A stretch of 64,000 nt of DNA from Phycisphaerales bacterium (GCA_028284805.1 JANQQZ010000133.1:49898-113897); one strand, 5' to 3'. Positions 30,777 to 39,984 are shown, counted from the first letter of the stretch. The notes: generated by a model from the letters alone, not told the origin. Numbers and translations are program-made.

Positions 30777-33167
30777 TCAGCTGCTTGGGTCGAGGTCGTC
30801 TGCAGTTTGGGTTGCATCGGGCGGAGATGGCTCGAGGGTGTAGACCCATCGCACGACGACGATGCCCTCGCCGCCCAGCCGCTGCCAGGAGCTTCCCTCG
30901 CGGATCGAAAGCGGGAAGGGCAGGCCCGACTCCGGCGTCAGGCGCACGATGCCAAGGACAATCACAGAGGGCTGGGTGAACCACTCGCCCAGATCGAGAC
31001 CGTGTGTTGCGCGCCGCAGACCGATCGGGCGCTCGCCGCTGCTCCCGGGGCGCGGCGGCGGCATGCGGCTCATGAGCGCCGCGGCCATCAGACGATCCGA
31101 TTCACGGCTCGCACGAGAAGCCATCGCCACGTCACCCAGGCTCGTGGACACGCCCGCGAGCGCGAGATCTTCGAAGAAGTCCGCGTCCCGCTGGCGCGAC
31201 GCAGCCGCGTCAACGTCGGAGGCAGGCGTAAAGACCGCGCCAAGGTCGACCACGCCCCCGGCTTCCCAGACATTCGGAATGCGACGCACCTGTGTCCGCG
31301 CGATATCCGCCTGCCCAACCCGCTTGGCGAGCCGCTCCTGGGGTGGCACAACCAACACGATGGCGTCCTCGAGCGGAGCAGGCAAGCCGTGCATCAGCCT
31401 GCCGCCGATCGCACCTTCGGGTGAGAGCGTCAGCCGAGCGGGACGCCCAGACGTGTCGACAGCACGGAACGTCGACCAGAGCCTCTCGCCCGACCAGTCG
31501 GCGCGCACCGTTTTGACGGTCGACCGCGCGGGGAAAGCCATGCGGTCCGGCTGCCTCCCCGATACCGCGTACCCGCGCACATCCGGGAAGCTGCCCGATA
31601 CGACGGCGGCACCCAGGGAACCCGGGTCCGCCCAGGGAGCGATCGCGGCGGTCTCTCCATCCTCGCCGCTGCCGACCCGGAGCCCGCCCTCGCCGTACTT
31701 GGGGACCAGGACAGTCGCGAAGCCCCGCACCGATGTGCGCGTGGTGCCCTCTGCGCTGTCGAGAAAGACCACAGCCTGCACCTCGGGAGAGTTCGGACGC
31801 AGCAGCGTGACGCCGCCCCAGGTCACCGTCGCGAAGACTGCGACACATCCCACGAAGGCGAGCCACGAGTGGCGCTTGAGCGAGAGCTTGGTCAGCAGCG
31901 CGTAGCTGACCGGCGCAGCGATCAACCAGTACAGCCCGAACACACCGAAGCCCGTGAGCACGCCGAACACAACGGCCTGCCCCTTGGCGATGAGTCTCGA
32001 GATGTCGGTATCGAAGATACGCGTCTCGGCCTGCACGACCGTCAGGCGGTCCGCGTTCTCGGTGTCACGCGGAAGCCCGACACGCCCGAGCACGCGGTGC
32101 CAGAACGGACGCATGCCCGGCATGCCCCGCGACGCGAGCGTGCGGTTGGTCGCGTCGAAGCCGATGACCGAGACGCACCCGAGCCCGACCCGACGCCTCG
32201 CGACGATGGTCCGCCCCTCGGTGTCGACCAAGATGGGCCACGCGTCGGACTCCCCCGCGTCTGCGCGAGCACGGAGCCGGTGCACGATGAGGTTGTCGGG
32301 GATCTCCGCGTCCGCGTCGTACGTGAGCAGCGGGCGGAGAGGCTCCACCGGACCGCTCGTGCGCTCGATGGCAACCGCGGGCATCAGCCCGGCGAGCGGG
32401 TTGCGCACCGTGTCGAGCCAGACCTGCGGCGAGGCCGGAAGCGAGACGACGAGGTGCCCGCCGTTGCGGACCCAGTCGCGCAGCGCCTCGGCACGCGTCG
32501 GCGTCAAACGGGTCGGGTCGGCGGTCGTCCAGACGATGGTCTCGATGCCGGAGTAGCCAACCGTCCGGTCGGGCAGGGAAAGCGGGTCGAGATCGCTCGC
32601 GATGTCGGTCGCCTCGTGCCCCCGCGCCACCCAGCGGTCACCGGCCGCCAGACGCGAGGCGTAGCCCGCCAGCCCCGCCGGCTGCCGGCCAACGACGAGC
32701 ATCGTGCCCAACTCGGGCGGCCGCAGGACGCGCCCCGCGGTCGTGGTCCGACCGAGCAGCGCGCCTGGCTCGTACCGCACACCGCTCAACTCCTCTGACG
32801 ACGCCTCGGCAGGCAGGGCCTCGTAGACCGAAACCGTCAGCGGGCGGTCCTGATCCGCTGGCTGCAGGTAGGCGTACACCCACACCCGCTCGGCCCCGGC
32901 ACCGGGGTTGGTCGTCACGGTCCGCTGGTAGCGAGGCCGATCGCCGTCGATGTCCTGCGTCTCGACCTCAACGATCACGTCGCGCTGGGTGGTGCCCTGG
33001 TCGCGGAGTTCGACCAGCACGCCTGCCCAGTCGCTGGCCCGCGCCAGGTTGCCGGCACCGATCGAGACCACCTCGACCCCGACCTCGCCCTCACCGAGCG
33101 TCTCCTGGGCGCAGCAATGCCCCGCGAGAATCAGAGTGAGGACCGCGATGGCCAGGGCCCGTGCCAT
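30777..33167 (-). CDS. Large membrane protein encoded next to the ABC ATPase
   Basis: A 796-residue protein with a signal peptide (MARALAIAVLTLILAGHCCAQ), a beta-rich extracytoplasmic region, and a segment around residue 220-260 (IETIVWTTADPTRLTPTRAEALRDWVRNGGHLVVSLP) like the flavodoxin/GATase-like core found in GldG-type ABC accessory proteins. Two or three membrane spans lie near residues 405-470 (AVVFGVLTGFGVFGLYWLIA, SWLAFVGCVAVFATVTWGG). The C-terminal 300 residues are extracytoplasmic. It may be the partner of the downstream ATPase. Start 33167 was chosen by the signal peptide and a TATCGT hexamer 6 nt upstream; the longer ORF start is antisense of the divergent gene. Confidence 0.7.
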   Translation of the reverse strand: MARALAIAVLTLILAGHCCAQETLGEGEVGVEVVSIGAGNLARASDWAGVLVELRDQGTTQRDVIVEVETQDIDGDRPRYQRTVTTNPGAGAERVWVYAYLQPADQDRPLTVSVYEALPAEASSEELSGVRYEPGALLGRTTTAGRVLRPPELGTMLVVGRQPAGLAGYASRLAAGDRWVARGHEATDIASDLDPLSLPDRTVGYSGIETIVWTTADPTRLTPTRAEALRDWVRNGGHLVVSLPASPQVWLDTVRNPLAGLMPAVAIERTSGPVEPLRPLLTYDADAEIPDNLIVHRLRARADAGESDAWPILVDTEGRTIVARRRVGLGCVSVIGFDATNRTLASRGMPGMRPFWHRVLGRVGLPRDTENADRLTVVQAETRIFDTDISRLIAKGQAVVFGVLTGFGVFGLYWLIAAPVSYALLTKLSLKRHSWLAFVGCVAVFATVTWGGVTLLRPNSPEVQAVVFLDSAEGTTRTSVRGFATVLVPKYGEGGLRVGSGEDGETAAIAPWADPGSLGAAVVSGSFPDVRGYAVSGRQPDRMAFPARSTVKTVRADWSGERLWSTFRAVDTSGRPARLTLSPEGAIGGRLMHGLPAPLEDAIVLVVPPQERLAKRVGQADIARTQVRRIPNVWEAGGVVDLGAVFTPASDVDAAASRQRDADFFEDLALAGVSTSLGDVAMASRASRESDRLMAAALMSRMPPPRPGSSGERPIGLRRATHGLDLGEWFTQPSVIVLGIVRLTPESGLPFPLSIREGSSWQRLGGEGIVVVRWVYTLEPSPPDATQTADDLDPSS

Positions 33168-33173
33168 GAATCG

Positions 33174-33179
33174 ACGATA
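33174..33179 (-). promoter_or_regulatory. Putative -10 hexamer of the large membrane protein gene (leaderless type)
   Basis: Minus strand TATCGT, then cgattc, then ATG 33167. Confidence 0.35.
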
Positions 33180-33239
33180 GTACGTCGGGTGCCCCGATCG
33201 GGTTTCAAGAACCACCCTCAGATACCCGATTGGGACCGC

Positions 33240-33479
33240 ATGTTCGCGCTCGTCGGAATCTGCACGCTGCTGGCCGTACTGATGGTGCTCCACACCTGCG
33301 CGGCCCACATCGCCGACGGGGAGGAGCTTCACGACCTGACCGTCCGCGTGCACACGCTCCGCAACGAGTACCTCTCGAGCCTGCGGGGCGAGATCATCGA
33401 GGTGGACGAGGCCCACCCGGTCGCTGGTCGCATCGAGCCCGAGGTCACCCCCGAGGCCGAGCCCGCCCAGGCCGCCTAG
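33240..33479 (+). CDS. Small single-pass membrane protein
   Basis: 79 residues: an N-terminal hydrophobic helix (MFALVGICTLLAVLMVLHT), then a charged, possibly coiled-coil stretch (EELHDLTVRVHTLRNEYLSS) and an acidic Pro-rich tail. It resembles no specific family I know; the layout is similar to FtsL/FtsB-like bitopic proteins but evidence is thin. A start further upstream (GTG 33189) would add 17 residues. Its TAG stop shares the palindrome CTAG with the convergent dipeptidase gene. Confidence 0.55.
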   Translation: MFALVGICTLLAVLMVLHTCAAHIADGEELHDLTVRVHTLRNEYLSSLRGEIIEVDEAHPVAGRIEPEVTPEAEPAQAA

Positions 33480-34912
33480 CCGAGCCCTCGCAGCTCTTCG
33501 ATGAGGATCGCGTGCGTGCGGGCGCCGAGGCGATAGCACTCCAGCTCGAACTTCTCGTTGGGCGAGTGCACCCGGTCGTCCTCCAGGCCAAAGCCGATGA
33601 AGACCGTGTCGAGCCCGAGCTCGCCCTTGAGTAGCCCCGCAACGGGGATCGACCCGCCGCTGCGGATCAGCTTGGGTTCCACGCCAGAGGCCCTGCGCAG
33701 CGCCGCCATCGCTGCCGTCATCGGAGGCGAGTCGGCGCCCGTCGTCGCCGCCAGCCCCCCGCCGTGGTCGATCAGCTCCCAGCGACAGCCCGGGGGCGTG
33801 CGCTCACGGAGCCAAGTGAAGAACGACTCGCGCACCGAGTCCGGATCCTGATCCGCCACGAGCCGGAAGCTCACCTTCGCGGTCGCGTGCGTCGGGATCA
33901 CCGTCTTCGCGCCCTCGCCCGTGTACCCGCCCACGATCCCGTTGATGTCGCACGTCGGGCGGCACCACTCGCGCTCGGTCGCGGTGAACCCCGCCTCGCC
34001 CACGTCGGCCTCGGGCGGCAGGCCGATGCCCTCGAGCGCCTTCGCCGCGTCGAGACCGAGCGTCTTCCACATCGCACGCTCGTCGTCGCCGACCTCGCGC
34101 ACGCGGTCATAAAAGCCCGGCAGTGTCACGCGTCGGTCCGGGTCCCACAGATCCGCAAGAACCTTCACCAGTTCGTTGATCGGGTTGGGCACCTTGCCGC
34201 CCCACATGCCCGAGTGCAGGTCCTGGTCGGGCCCGTGCAGCGTGACCTCGGTGTAGGTCAGCCCTCGGATCCCGTTGGTGATCGCGGGCCGTCCGCGCCC
34301 GAGCATGCCCGTGTCCGAGATCACGACGACGTCGCACTCTGCGAGCCTCGCCTTGTGCTCGCGCACGAACCGCTCGAGGTTCACCGAGCCCGATTCCTCT
34401 TCGCCCTCGATCAGCACGGTCATGCGCACACCGCCCGCGGGCACGCCGGTCTCGTCGTGCCACGCACGCATCGCCTCGAGGAACGTCGAGACCTGCCCCT
34501 TGTCGTCGACAGCGCCGCGCGCGACCACCCGCTCACCCGGGCGATCGGCACCCCCGTCAGCGGGCCTGATCACGGGCTCGAAAGGCGGGCTCTCCCACAG
34601 CTCCAGCGGGTCCGCGGGCTGCACGTCATAGTGCCCATAGAACAGCACGTGCGGCCCCGAGTAGCCCTCGTCCCCGGGCGAGGTCGCCAGCACGATCGGG
34701 TGACCGGGCGACTCGGGCGAGCCCGTCGGGAGCACCTCGACACCGAAGCCCGACGCACGCAGATGATCCGCGCACCACGCCGCGGCCTGTGCGGTCGGGT
34801 CCCGGTACGCCGGGTCCGTGCTGATCGAGGGAATCCGGAGCCAGTCGATCAGACGCCGGACCTGATCGGCTTCGGTCGCGGCGAGACGTTCGAGGACGGA
34901 GTCGGTGGACAT
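33476..34912 (-). CDS. M20-family dipeptidase (CNDP-like)
   Basis: A 478-residue cytosolic zinc dipeptidase. Ligand motifs: YGHYDVQP, GAVDDKGQ, EGEEESGS, SDTGM and the late DRVHSPNEKFELECY. The lid domain begins near residue 195 (TYTEVTLHGPDQDLHSG). Length and motif spacing fit carnosinase/CNDP-type dipeptidases rather than ArgE or DapE. ATG 34912 is 5 nt after TAGACT and has no ribosome site; the ORF start at 34933 is upstream of that promoter and is rejected. The stop codon overlaps the tail-to-tail stop of the small membrane protein gene. Confidence 0.92.
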   Translation of the reverse strand: MSTDSVLERLAATEADQVRRLIDWLRIPSISTDPAYRDPTAQAAAWCADHLRASGFGVEVLPTGSPESPGHPIVLATSPGDEGYSGPHVLFYGHYDVQPADPLELWESPPFEPVIRPADGGADRPGERVVARGAVDDKGQVSTFLEAMRAWHDETGVPAGGVRMTVLIEGEEESGSVNLERFVREHKARLAECDVVVISDTGMLGRGRPAITNGIRGLTYTEVTLHGPDQDLHSGMWGGKVPNPINELVKVLADLWDPDRRVTLPGFYDRVREVGDDERAMWKTLGLDAAKALEGIGLPPEADVGEAGFTATEREWCRPTCDINGIVGGYTGEGAKTVIPTHATAKVSFRLVADQDPDSVRESFFTWLRERTPPGCRWELIDHGGGLAATTGADSPPMTAAMAALRRASGVEPKLIRSGGSIPVAGLLKGELGLDTVFIGFGLEDDRVHSPNEKFELECYRLGARTHAILIEELRGLG

Positions 34913-34917
34913 GCCCC

Positions 34918-34923
34918 AGTCTA
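34918..34923 (-). promoter_or_regulatory. Putative -10 hexamer of the dipeptidase gene (leaderless type)
   Basis: Minus strand TAGACT, 5 nt before ATG 34912. It lies inside the T-tract side of the terminator of the preceding gene. Confidence 0.4.
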
Positions 34924-34959
34924 GAAAAGACACCCGCCCGACGCGGGGCCGGGCGGGTG
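34921..34959 (-). terminator. Intrinsic terminator of the pilin-like operon
   Basis: On the minus strand CACCCGCCCG-(9 nt)-CGGGCGGGTG is followed by TCTTTTCTAG. A perfect 10-bp GC stem and T-rich tail 24 bp after the stop at 34984. Confidence 0.85.
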
Positions 34960-34983
34960 GTGATCTGCATTCGCGTTACAGAG

Positions 34984-36117
34984 TTACGGCAAGCGGAAGC
35001 CGGTTCGCCCAAGATCCGATGTTGCGTCCGGGAGTTCTCTCGCGTAGTCCTGCGCTTCCTCGGTGAGTCTGCCCAGTTCCGAACCCACGACGACGCTGCC
35101 CGACGGCGCCCAAGGCCCCATATCGGACATCACCTCGGCCTCGGTCAGGTTCTCGGTATGCCCATCGAAGAACACCGCATTGATCGAGTTGTTCTTGTGT
35201 CGGAACGACAATCGTTGATTCGTTCCAGAATCACCGCCCATAAGCGGGTTACGGCCGTAGGCGGTGTTCCCTGTGAACTGCGGGGTACCAGAAGTAAACA
35301 TACCGAACGTCGGCCCGTTGTCTTCGACGGGTGTGATGTCAATGTCGAGGCCCTCGGATTCGGAGAAGAACCGAGTGCCGTCTGCCACCATGATCTTGCT
35401 CGAAGGCGAGATGCCGACCTGCTCGATCCTGCCCTGGAAGCGCCGAGGCGTGTTAACCTGCGTGGCCTTCGCTCCGGTCCAGTACTGCGGAAGGAACCCG
35501 AGCCGAGCTCGGATCGAATCGGACTGGTCAGGTGTCGGGGGCTGGCCGGGCACAAACGTGCCACCGGGGTTGAACGAGCCCCAGTACGCAAAGGCACCCG
35601 GCATCAGGTAGCTTGTCTGCCGGTAGCCACGGTTTTCGCCGAGGTACTCGCGGAAGTCATCCTCATCAGCCGCATCAGAGCCCGACCAGATCGTGTCGGT
35701 CAGGACCCTCGCCGCCGGGTCCGCAAAGTCGTTGAAAATATCACCGGCCCGACGAGCGCGATTCGCGGAGAAGCCAAGGTCTTCGCCGATCGTCGGCGAG
35801 ATGAAATCCATGATCTGGATCGGCGTGGTGGCCGAGGTGTTGCCTGTGTAGGCATTGCCGGTCCGCTCGAACTCCCGCTGACCACCCGATCCCGATGTGT
35901 TGATCGCGGCGAAGTAGTCGTCGCTCTCGGACGCGTATCCGTACTGCGCGGAACCAATCGACCGAAGCTGCGTCTGATCGACAAGAGACCATGCGGTCTG
36001 CCGGGCGGTGCCAAGCGCCGGCAGCATGATGCCGATGAGCAGCGCGATGATGGCAATGACAACCAAGAGCTCGATCAGAGTGAAGCCGTGCTTGACGGAT
36101 TTTCGCGGCCAGGTCAT
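34984..36117 (-). CDS. Prepilin-type N-terminal domain protein (DUF1559-like)
   Basis: A 377-residue protein starting [20 protein letters not shown], cleaved after Gly, with the transmembrane helix [15 protein letters not shown]. The soluble part has few motifs but ends with FRHKNNSINAVFFDGHTE, the H-x9-DG block used to define planctomycete pilin-like proteins. These are abundant in the phylum and their function is not established; they probably form extracellular filaments or minor surface proteins. AAGGGA precedes ATG 36117. It is 44 bp downstream of the small anchored protein gene and ends at a strong terminator, so the two form an operon. Confidence 0.88.
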   Translation of the reverse strand: MTWPRKSVKHGFTLIELLVVIAIIALLIGIMLPALGTARQTAWSLVDQTQLRSIGSAQYGYASESDDYFAAINTSGSGGQREFERTGNAYTGNTSATTPIQIMDFISPTIGEDLGFSANRARRAGDIFNDFADPAARVLTDTIWSGSDAADEDDFREYLGENRGYRQTSYLMPGAFAYWGSFNPGGTFVPGQPPTPDQSDSIRARLGFLPQYWTGAKATQVNTPRRFQGRIEQVGISPSSKIMVADGTRFFSESEGLDIDITPVEDNGPTFGMFTSGTPQFTGNTAYGRNPLMGGDSGTNQRLSFRHKNNSINAVFFDGHTENLTEAEVMSDMGPWAPSGSVVVGSELGRLTEEAQDYARELPDATSDLGRTGFRLP

Positions 36118-36161
36118 TTCAGTCCCTTCGATCAGTGATCTCGATCCTGCATCGCTCTGCT

Positions 36162-36533
36162 TCACAGCGATTTCGGCTCCCCCGACACGGTAACCACACC
36201 CGAACTGCGATCGACCGCTGGGGTATCCTGCCCCTCGGTCCGTCGTAGAAACGCGTCGCGGTACCTGTCCGAGATTCGCCATTCGCCAGACTCTTCATCT
36301 TCCACAACGGGGTAGAGCGTGTTTTCACCCGTCTCAGGGCTCGTCATAGGAATGAGCACCGTCTTGCCGACCGTGTTGGCCCGGTAGAGCTGGCCAGACT
36401 CAACATCGACGACGTAGACCTGGGCGGCCGTCTCGACAGGCCCCATCGATGTGAGAGCAAAAACCACCCCCGCGCCACCCGCCAACAACCCGATGACGAT
36501 GAGTGCGATCTGCCAGGGCTTTGCTCCGCTCAT
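36162..36533 (-). CDS. Small bitopic membrane protein in the pilin-like operon
   Basis: 123 residues with one N-terminal membrane span (WQIALIVIGLLAGGAGVVFALTS) and a periplasmic domain of short strands (AAQVYVVDVESGQLYRA, NTLYPVVEDEESGEWRISDRYRDAFLR). I do not recognise a family. It precedes the pilin-type gene by 44 bp in the same direction, so a chaperone or anchor role for that protein is conceivable but unproven. ATG 36533 has GGAGAG upstream. Confidence 0.7.
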   Translation of the reverse strand: MSGAKPWQIALIVIGLLAGGAGVVFALTSMGPVETAAQVYVVDVESGQLYRANTVGKTVLIPMTSPETGENTLYPVVEDEESGEWRISDRYRDAFLRRTEGQDTPAVDRSSGVVTVSGEPKSL

Positions 36534-36601
36534 CGGGGGGCTCTCCGTCTCACTCAGGCCGCGGGCTGCGTCGTCGGCCTCTGGAAGTCTCTCTCGGTGT
36601 C

Positions 36602-36638
36602 CCCCGATGTCATCGGGGAGCGGTCGGTGACACCGACC
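36602..36638 (-). promoter_or_regulatory. Two back-to-back perfect palindromes in the pilin-operon leader
   Basis: CCCCGATG-T-CATCGGGG (36602-36618) is followed 3 nt later by GGTCGGTG-A-CACCGACC (36622-36638). They lie in the ~290-bp gap between hpnE and the small membrane protein gene, upstream of the minus-strand operon. In RNA they would be two adjacent hairpins; in DNA two operators. A TATGAT hexamer on the minus strand at 36719-36724 could be the -10 of this operon. Confidence 0.5.
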
Positions 36639-36822
36639 ACGGATGCCGCATCGTAATCGGCGTACCCGTTGGCGTCATCCCGTGCCGTGGGTCTGGATCA
36701 ACTGAAAATGAACGCCCGATCATAGCTGAAACAGTGTGTAAAGCGAGCCTCCCGGGATAACGGGAAAGCCTTCTCAGCGAGACTCACGATTGCTTGACAA
36801 ATCATTCGGATTCTGTACGAAA

Positions 36823-38112
36823 TCAGGCATGGAGATGATCGATCACGCTCTCTGCGGCAGAGACCCCAGAGCGTGCCGCGCCCTCCATCGTTGCGGGCCA
36901 ACCCGAGGCCGTGTAGTCACCCGCGACCCAGAAACCTGGAGCGAACTCGTCAACACGCGGGCGGAGACGTTCCACGCCCGGCTCGACGAGGAACGTCGCG
37001 CGACGCTCCTTGATCGCACGGGCCCACGTCGGCTCGGCATCAACTCGAAATCGCTCACGGATATCGCGCACAACGGACCCGACGAGTTCCTCGCCCGGGC
37101 GTTCGACGAGAGCATCGGCCGCGCTTGCGACGGCATGGACACGCCGCCCGCCCTGCTTGAAGAACAGCCAGTCGAACTCGGACTCCAGCAGCACCGCGTG
37201 CGGCAGATCGGACACGGGCTGGGCGTACTCGAGATGCACCGCGACGATCGGGCTGTGCCGGAGCCCACGCAGACGCTCGGGCAGCGTGCCGGCATCGATG
37301 GACGACGCTTCCAAGAGGTCGGTGGTCGCGTTGAAGGGAGTTGCGAGCACGACGGCTTCGGCATCGAGCACCTCCCCCGAGCGGAGCGTTACGCCATCGG
37401 ACTCGACGCCCGTAACGTGCGCGGACAGGCGAAGCTCGCCCCCTTGCTCACGGAGGATCTCGCCCGTGCGCTCGTAGAGGCTCGCCAGGGGGACGGTCGG
37501 CACCCCCATGCGCGCGTCGCGGTGCGAGGCGAGAAACCCATCGCGGAAGACCTTGATCGCCGCCGGGGCGTCGCAGGCTTCGGGGCGGGCGTTGCACGCG
37601 CTGACCACGATCGGGGTCCAGAATCGGCGCACCGCCCGCTCGGGCTGACGCCTCTGTCCGAGCCAGTCGGCGAACGACCGTCCCGCCCAGCGCGACGCGT
37701 CCGTGCGCACCAGAGAAGCCATCGCGCGGGCGATCGCGAGCCGGTCCGGGACGCCTAGGAAACGGGCCTTCGCGAGCAGTGGAAGCCCGTGCAGCGGCGC
37801 AGGCCATGCCGGGATGGGCAGCGTCGAGCGCCCTCCGTCCGGCTCGATGTAGTGAAAGGCCGAGGTCCAGGCGATGTGGTCGCTGACACCCAGTCTGTCG
37901 AGCAGGCCAAGGTACGCCGTGCAACAACCCAGGGCGACGTGCTGGCAGTTGTCAATGGCCTCATCGAGCGTGGTGTCCTCGAAGGAACCCGCCCGCCCGC
38001 CGAGACGATTGGAACGCTCCAGCAGCGTGACGTGGATGCCTTCGTCCGTGAGCCTGAGCGCCGCAGCAATACCGGCAACCCCTCCACCGACGATTGCGAC
38101 GCGACGCGTCAT
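36823..38112 (-). CDS. hpnE: Hydroxysqualene dehydroxylase / squalene-associated FAD oxidoreductase
   Basis: A 429-residue FAD enzyme of the phytoene desaturase family. In bacteria with HpnCDE it reduces hydroxysqualene to squalene. The dinucleotide fold begins VAIVGGGVAGIAAALRL, followed by the LLERSNRLGGRAGSF FAD block, and the C-terminal FAD-binding end is PGFWVAGDYTASGWPATMEGAARSG. Start ATG 38112 shares one base with the hpnD stop (TGATG), so the genes are coupled, and the long upstream ORF is antisense-like extension through hpnD. Order hpnC-hpnD-hpnE in one run makes the assignment firm. Confidence 0.92.
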   Translation of the reverse strand: MTRRVAIVGGGVAGIAAALRLTDEGIHVTLLERSNRLGGRAGSFEDTTLDEAIDNCQHVALGCCTAYLGLLDRLGVSDHIAWTSAFHYIEPDGGRSTLPIPAWPAPLHGLPLLAKARFLGVPDRLAIARAMASLVRTDASRWAGRSFADWLGQRRQPERAVRRFWTPIVVSACNARPEACDAPAAIKVFRDGFLASHRDARMGVPTVPLASLYERTGEILREQGGELRLSAHVTGVESDGVTLRSGEVLDAEAVVLATPFNATTDLLEASSIDAGTLPERLRGLRHSPIVAVHLEYAQPVSDLPHAVLLESEFDWLFFKQGGRRVHAVASAADALVERPGEELVGSVVRDIRERFRVDAEPTWARAIKERRATFLVEPGVERLRPRVDEFAPGFWVAGDYTASGWPATMEGAARSGVSAAESVIDHLHA

Positions 38113-39020
38113 CAGCGTTCCCCGGAGGCCAAGGCGGACATCGCGAACGCCCGGCACGCGATCGCGAGCGTGACCGCCTTGCCCGGGCGGACGTGCCGCG
38201 CACGGACTGCACGGCGCGGATCGCCCTCGATCAGATCGAGCGTGCGCTCGTACATGCGGTGCATCGCCCAGAGCGTCGGGCGGAATCTCGGGCGGATCAG
38301 CGGTGCGAGCGCATCGCCCGCACGGAAGGACCGCCTCGCCTCGCCCACGAGGCTCATCACCAGCCCCCGGCACGCCTGGGGTGACGCCCACTCCAGGAGA
38401 GCTGCTTCATCAAGCCCGTGCGACCCGAGAAGCGAATCTGGCACGTACCGCCTGGGAGGCGTGAGCCGTGCGTCCTCGCCGATGTCGCGGAGAATGTTCG
38501 TCAGCTGGAACGCGCGCCCCAGCTCATCAGCGAGGTCCGATGCGTGGTCGTCCGCTGAGTTCTGTGTCCCCCAGATCGCGACGCAGCACCGTCCGACGCT
38601 TCCGGCAACGCGGGAGCAGTACCGATCGAGTTCGGCGAGGTCACTCGGCGGAACCGGATCCAGGTCCGCGCGCAGCCCAGCGATCATGCTCTCGAGCCAG
38701 GGCCGCTCGATCGGATACTGCCGTACCAGATCCGCAAAGGCGATCCAGAGCGGGTCGCCTTGGGTTGGGCTGCCCTCGAACGCATCGCGTGTGCAACGCT
38801 CGAAGTCGTCGAGGCGTGCTGCCCGTTCCGCCGAGGACGAGCCCTCGGCATCGACGATGTCATCACCCCTGCGGTTCCACGCGTACAGCGCGTACAGGGC
38901 CGAGCGCTCGGGCTCCGGGGCGAGGCGCAGACCAAGATAAAAACTGCGCGCCCTCGCGGCGGTGACGGCGCGACAGGCCTCGTAGGCATCGGCGAGCTTT
39001 CCGCTTGCATCGCGGCTCAC
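38112..39020 (-). CDS. hpnD: Presqualene diphosphate synthase
   Basis: A 302-residue squalene/phytoene-synthase-type enzyme, which joins two farnesyl diphosphates to presqualene diphosphate. First Asp-rich motif: NRRGDDIVDAEG; second: NILRDIGEDARL. The end region is less similar. Start GTG 39020 forms GTGA with the hpnC stop; the longer ORF start at 39065 is out of place. Together with hpnC and hpnE this gives a complete FPP-to-squalene route; shc or other hopanoid genes are not in the window. Confidence 0.92.
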   Translation of the reverse strand: MSRDASGKLADAYEACRAVTAARARSFYLGLRLAPEPERSALYALYAWNRRGDDIVDAEGSSSAERAARLDDFERCTRDAFEGSPTQGDPLWIAFADLVRQYPIERPWLESMIAGLRADLDPVPPSDLAELDRYCSRVAGSVGRCCVAIWGTQNSADDHASDLADELGRAFQLTNILRDIGEDARLTPPRRYVPDSLLGSHGLDEAALLEWASPQACRGLVMSLVGEARRSFRAGDALAPLIRPRFRPTLWAMHRMYERTLDLIEGDPRRAVRARHVRPGKAVTLAIACRAFAMSALASGER

Positions 39021-39910
39021 GCGGACCCCCGAACGGGCCCGAGGAGCGACGCGCACGCCATGCACGCGAGCGAGAGGCGGGGAACACGCGGGCGTTGCCA
39101 GAGCGTGGCGTAGCCGATGGAGCGGATGCGGCGCGACACGAGCAGGCCAGCGCGTTGGAACAAGCGCAGAGGCCTGGCGAGCGAGCGGTCGGCGAGCGCG
39201 GGCAGTTCGGCGGCGGACTCCATGAGGGCGTCGGTTCGCTCGACCAGAGGCCTGAGGATTCGCGCGTACCGATCCCGTTGCTCCGCGGACGGGGCAACGC
39301 CCGCCATCGCACGCAGCTCGTCGGCGTTGATCCCAGATTCGTCCAGCGGCAGGTAGATCCGATCAAGCCCGAGCAGGTCGCGGCGAACGTCCTGCCAGAA
39401 GTTCACAAACTGCAGAGCGGTGCAGACCCGATCACTGAGCCCGATCAGCTCGGGCCAGGCCGCATCCGCGGGGGAGTGCCCCCCGATCCGGAGCACCAGC
39501 TCGCCGACCGGGTTCGCGCTGCGCTCGGCGTAGCCAACAAGCTCGCTCCAGGTGCGGTACCGGGTCACGCGTTGGTCCTGCTCGAAGGCATCGAGCAGCC
39601 TGTGGAAAGGCTCGGCCGGCAGATCGTGAGCCCGAACCGCTTCCGCGAGACGCGTGTACGCGGGCAGGCTGGGGCTGCCCGCGAAACACCGGTCGAGCTC
39701 CTGCCGCCAGAGGGCCAGGGCTTCGAGGCGCTGCTCGGGCGTGCGCGTTGGGTCGTCGGCGAGATCGTCCGAGATGCGGCAGAAGGTGTAGACCGCTGCG
39801 AACGCGGCCCGGTGCCGACGCGCAACCGCGACCGACAGCACGGGAAAGTTCTCGTGCGGCACACGCCTCGCCGCGAGTGGGAGTTGATCGGGGTGCGCGT
39901 TGTGGGTCAT
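39017..39910 (-). CDS. hpnC: Hydroxysqualene synthase
   Basis: A 297-residue squalene-synthase-like enzyme that converts presqualene diphosphate to hydroxysqualene. Asp motifs are RISDDLADDP and NFWQDVRRDLL, with LDRIYLP following as in HpnC. It is upstream of hpnD with a 4-bp overlap. The start ATG 39910 has no obvious ribosome site; a shorter start is not excluded. The gene is divergent from ispH (75-bp gap), linking squalene formation to isoprenoid supply. Confidence 0.92.
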   Translation of the reverse strand: MTHNAHPDQLPLAARRVPHENFPVLSVAVARRHRAAFAAVYTFCRISDDLADDPTRTPEQRLEALALWRQELDRCFAGSPSLPAYTRLAEAVRAHDLPAEPFHRLLDAFEQDQRVTRYRTWSELVGYAERSANPVGELVLRIGGHSPADAAWPELIGLSDRVCTALQFVNFWQDVRRDLLGLDRIYLPLDESGINADELRAMAGVAPSAEQRDRYARILRPLVERTDALMESAAELPALADRSLARPLRLFQRAGLLVSRRIRSIGYATLWQRPRVPRLSLACMACASLLGPVRGSA

Positions 39911-39984
39911 CTCGGCAGGCAGATCCGGCTCCGGTGCTAAGCTTGGGTTGACCAGTAGAGTATCCGGAGGTCACAGCCGCCCGC

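Noticed and set aside
29691-31424. 577-residue plus-strand ORF across the ABC ATPase
   Set aside because: Antisense of Walker A/B-bearing gene; no recognisable domain.
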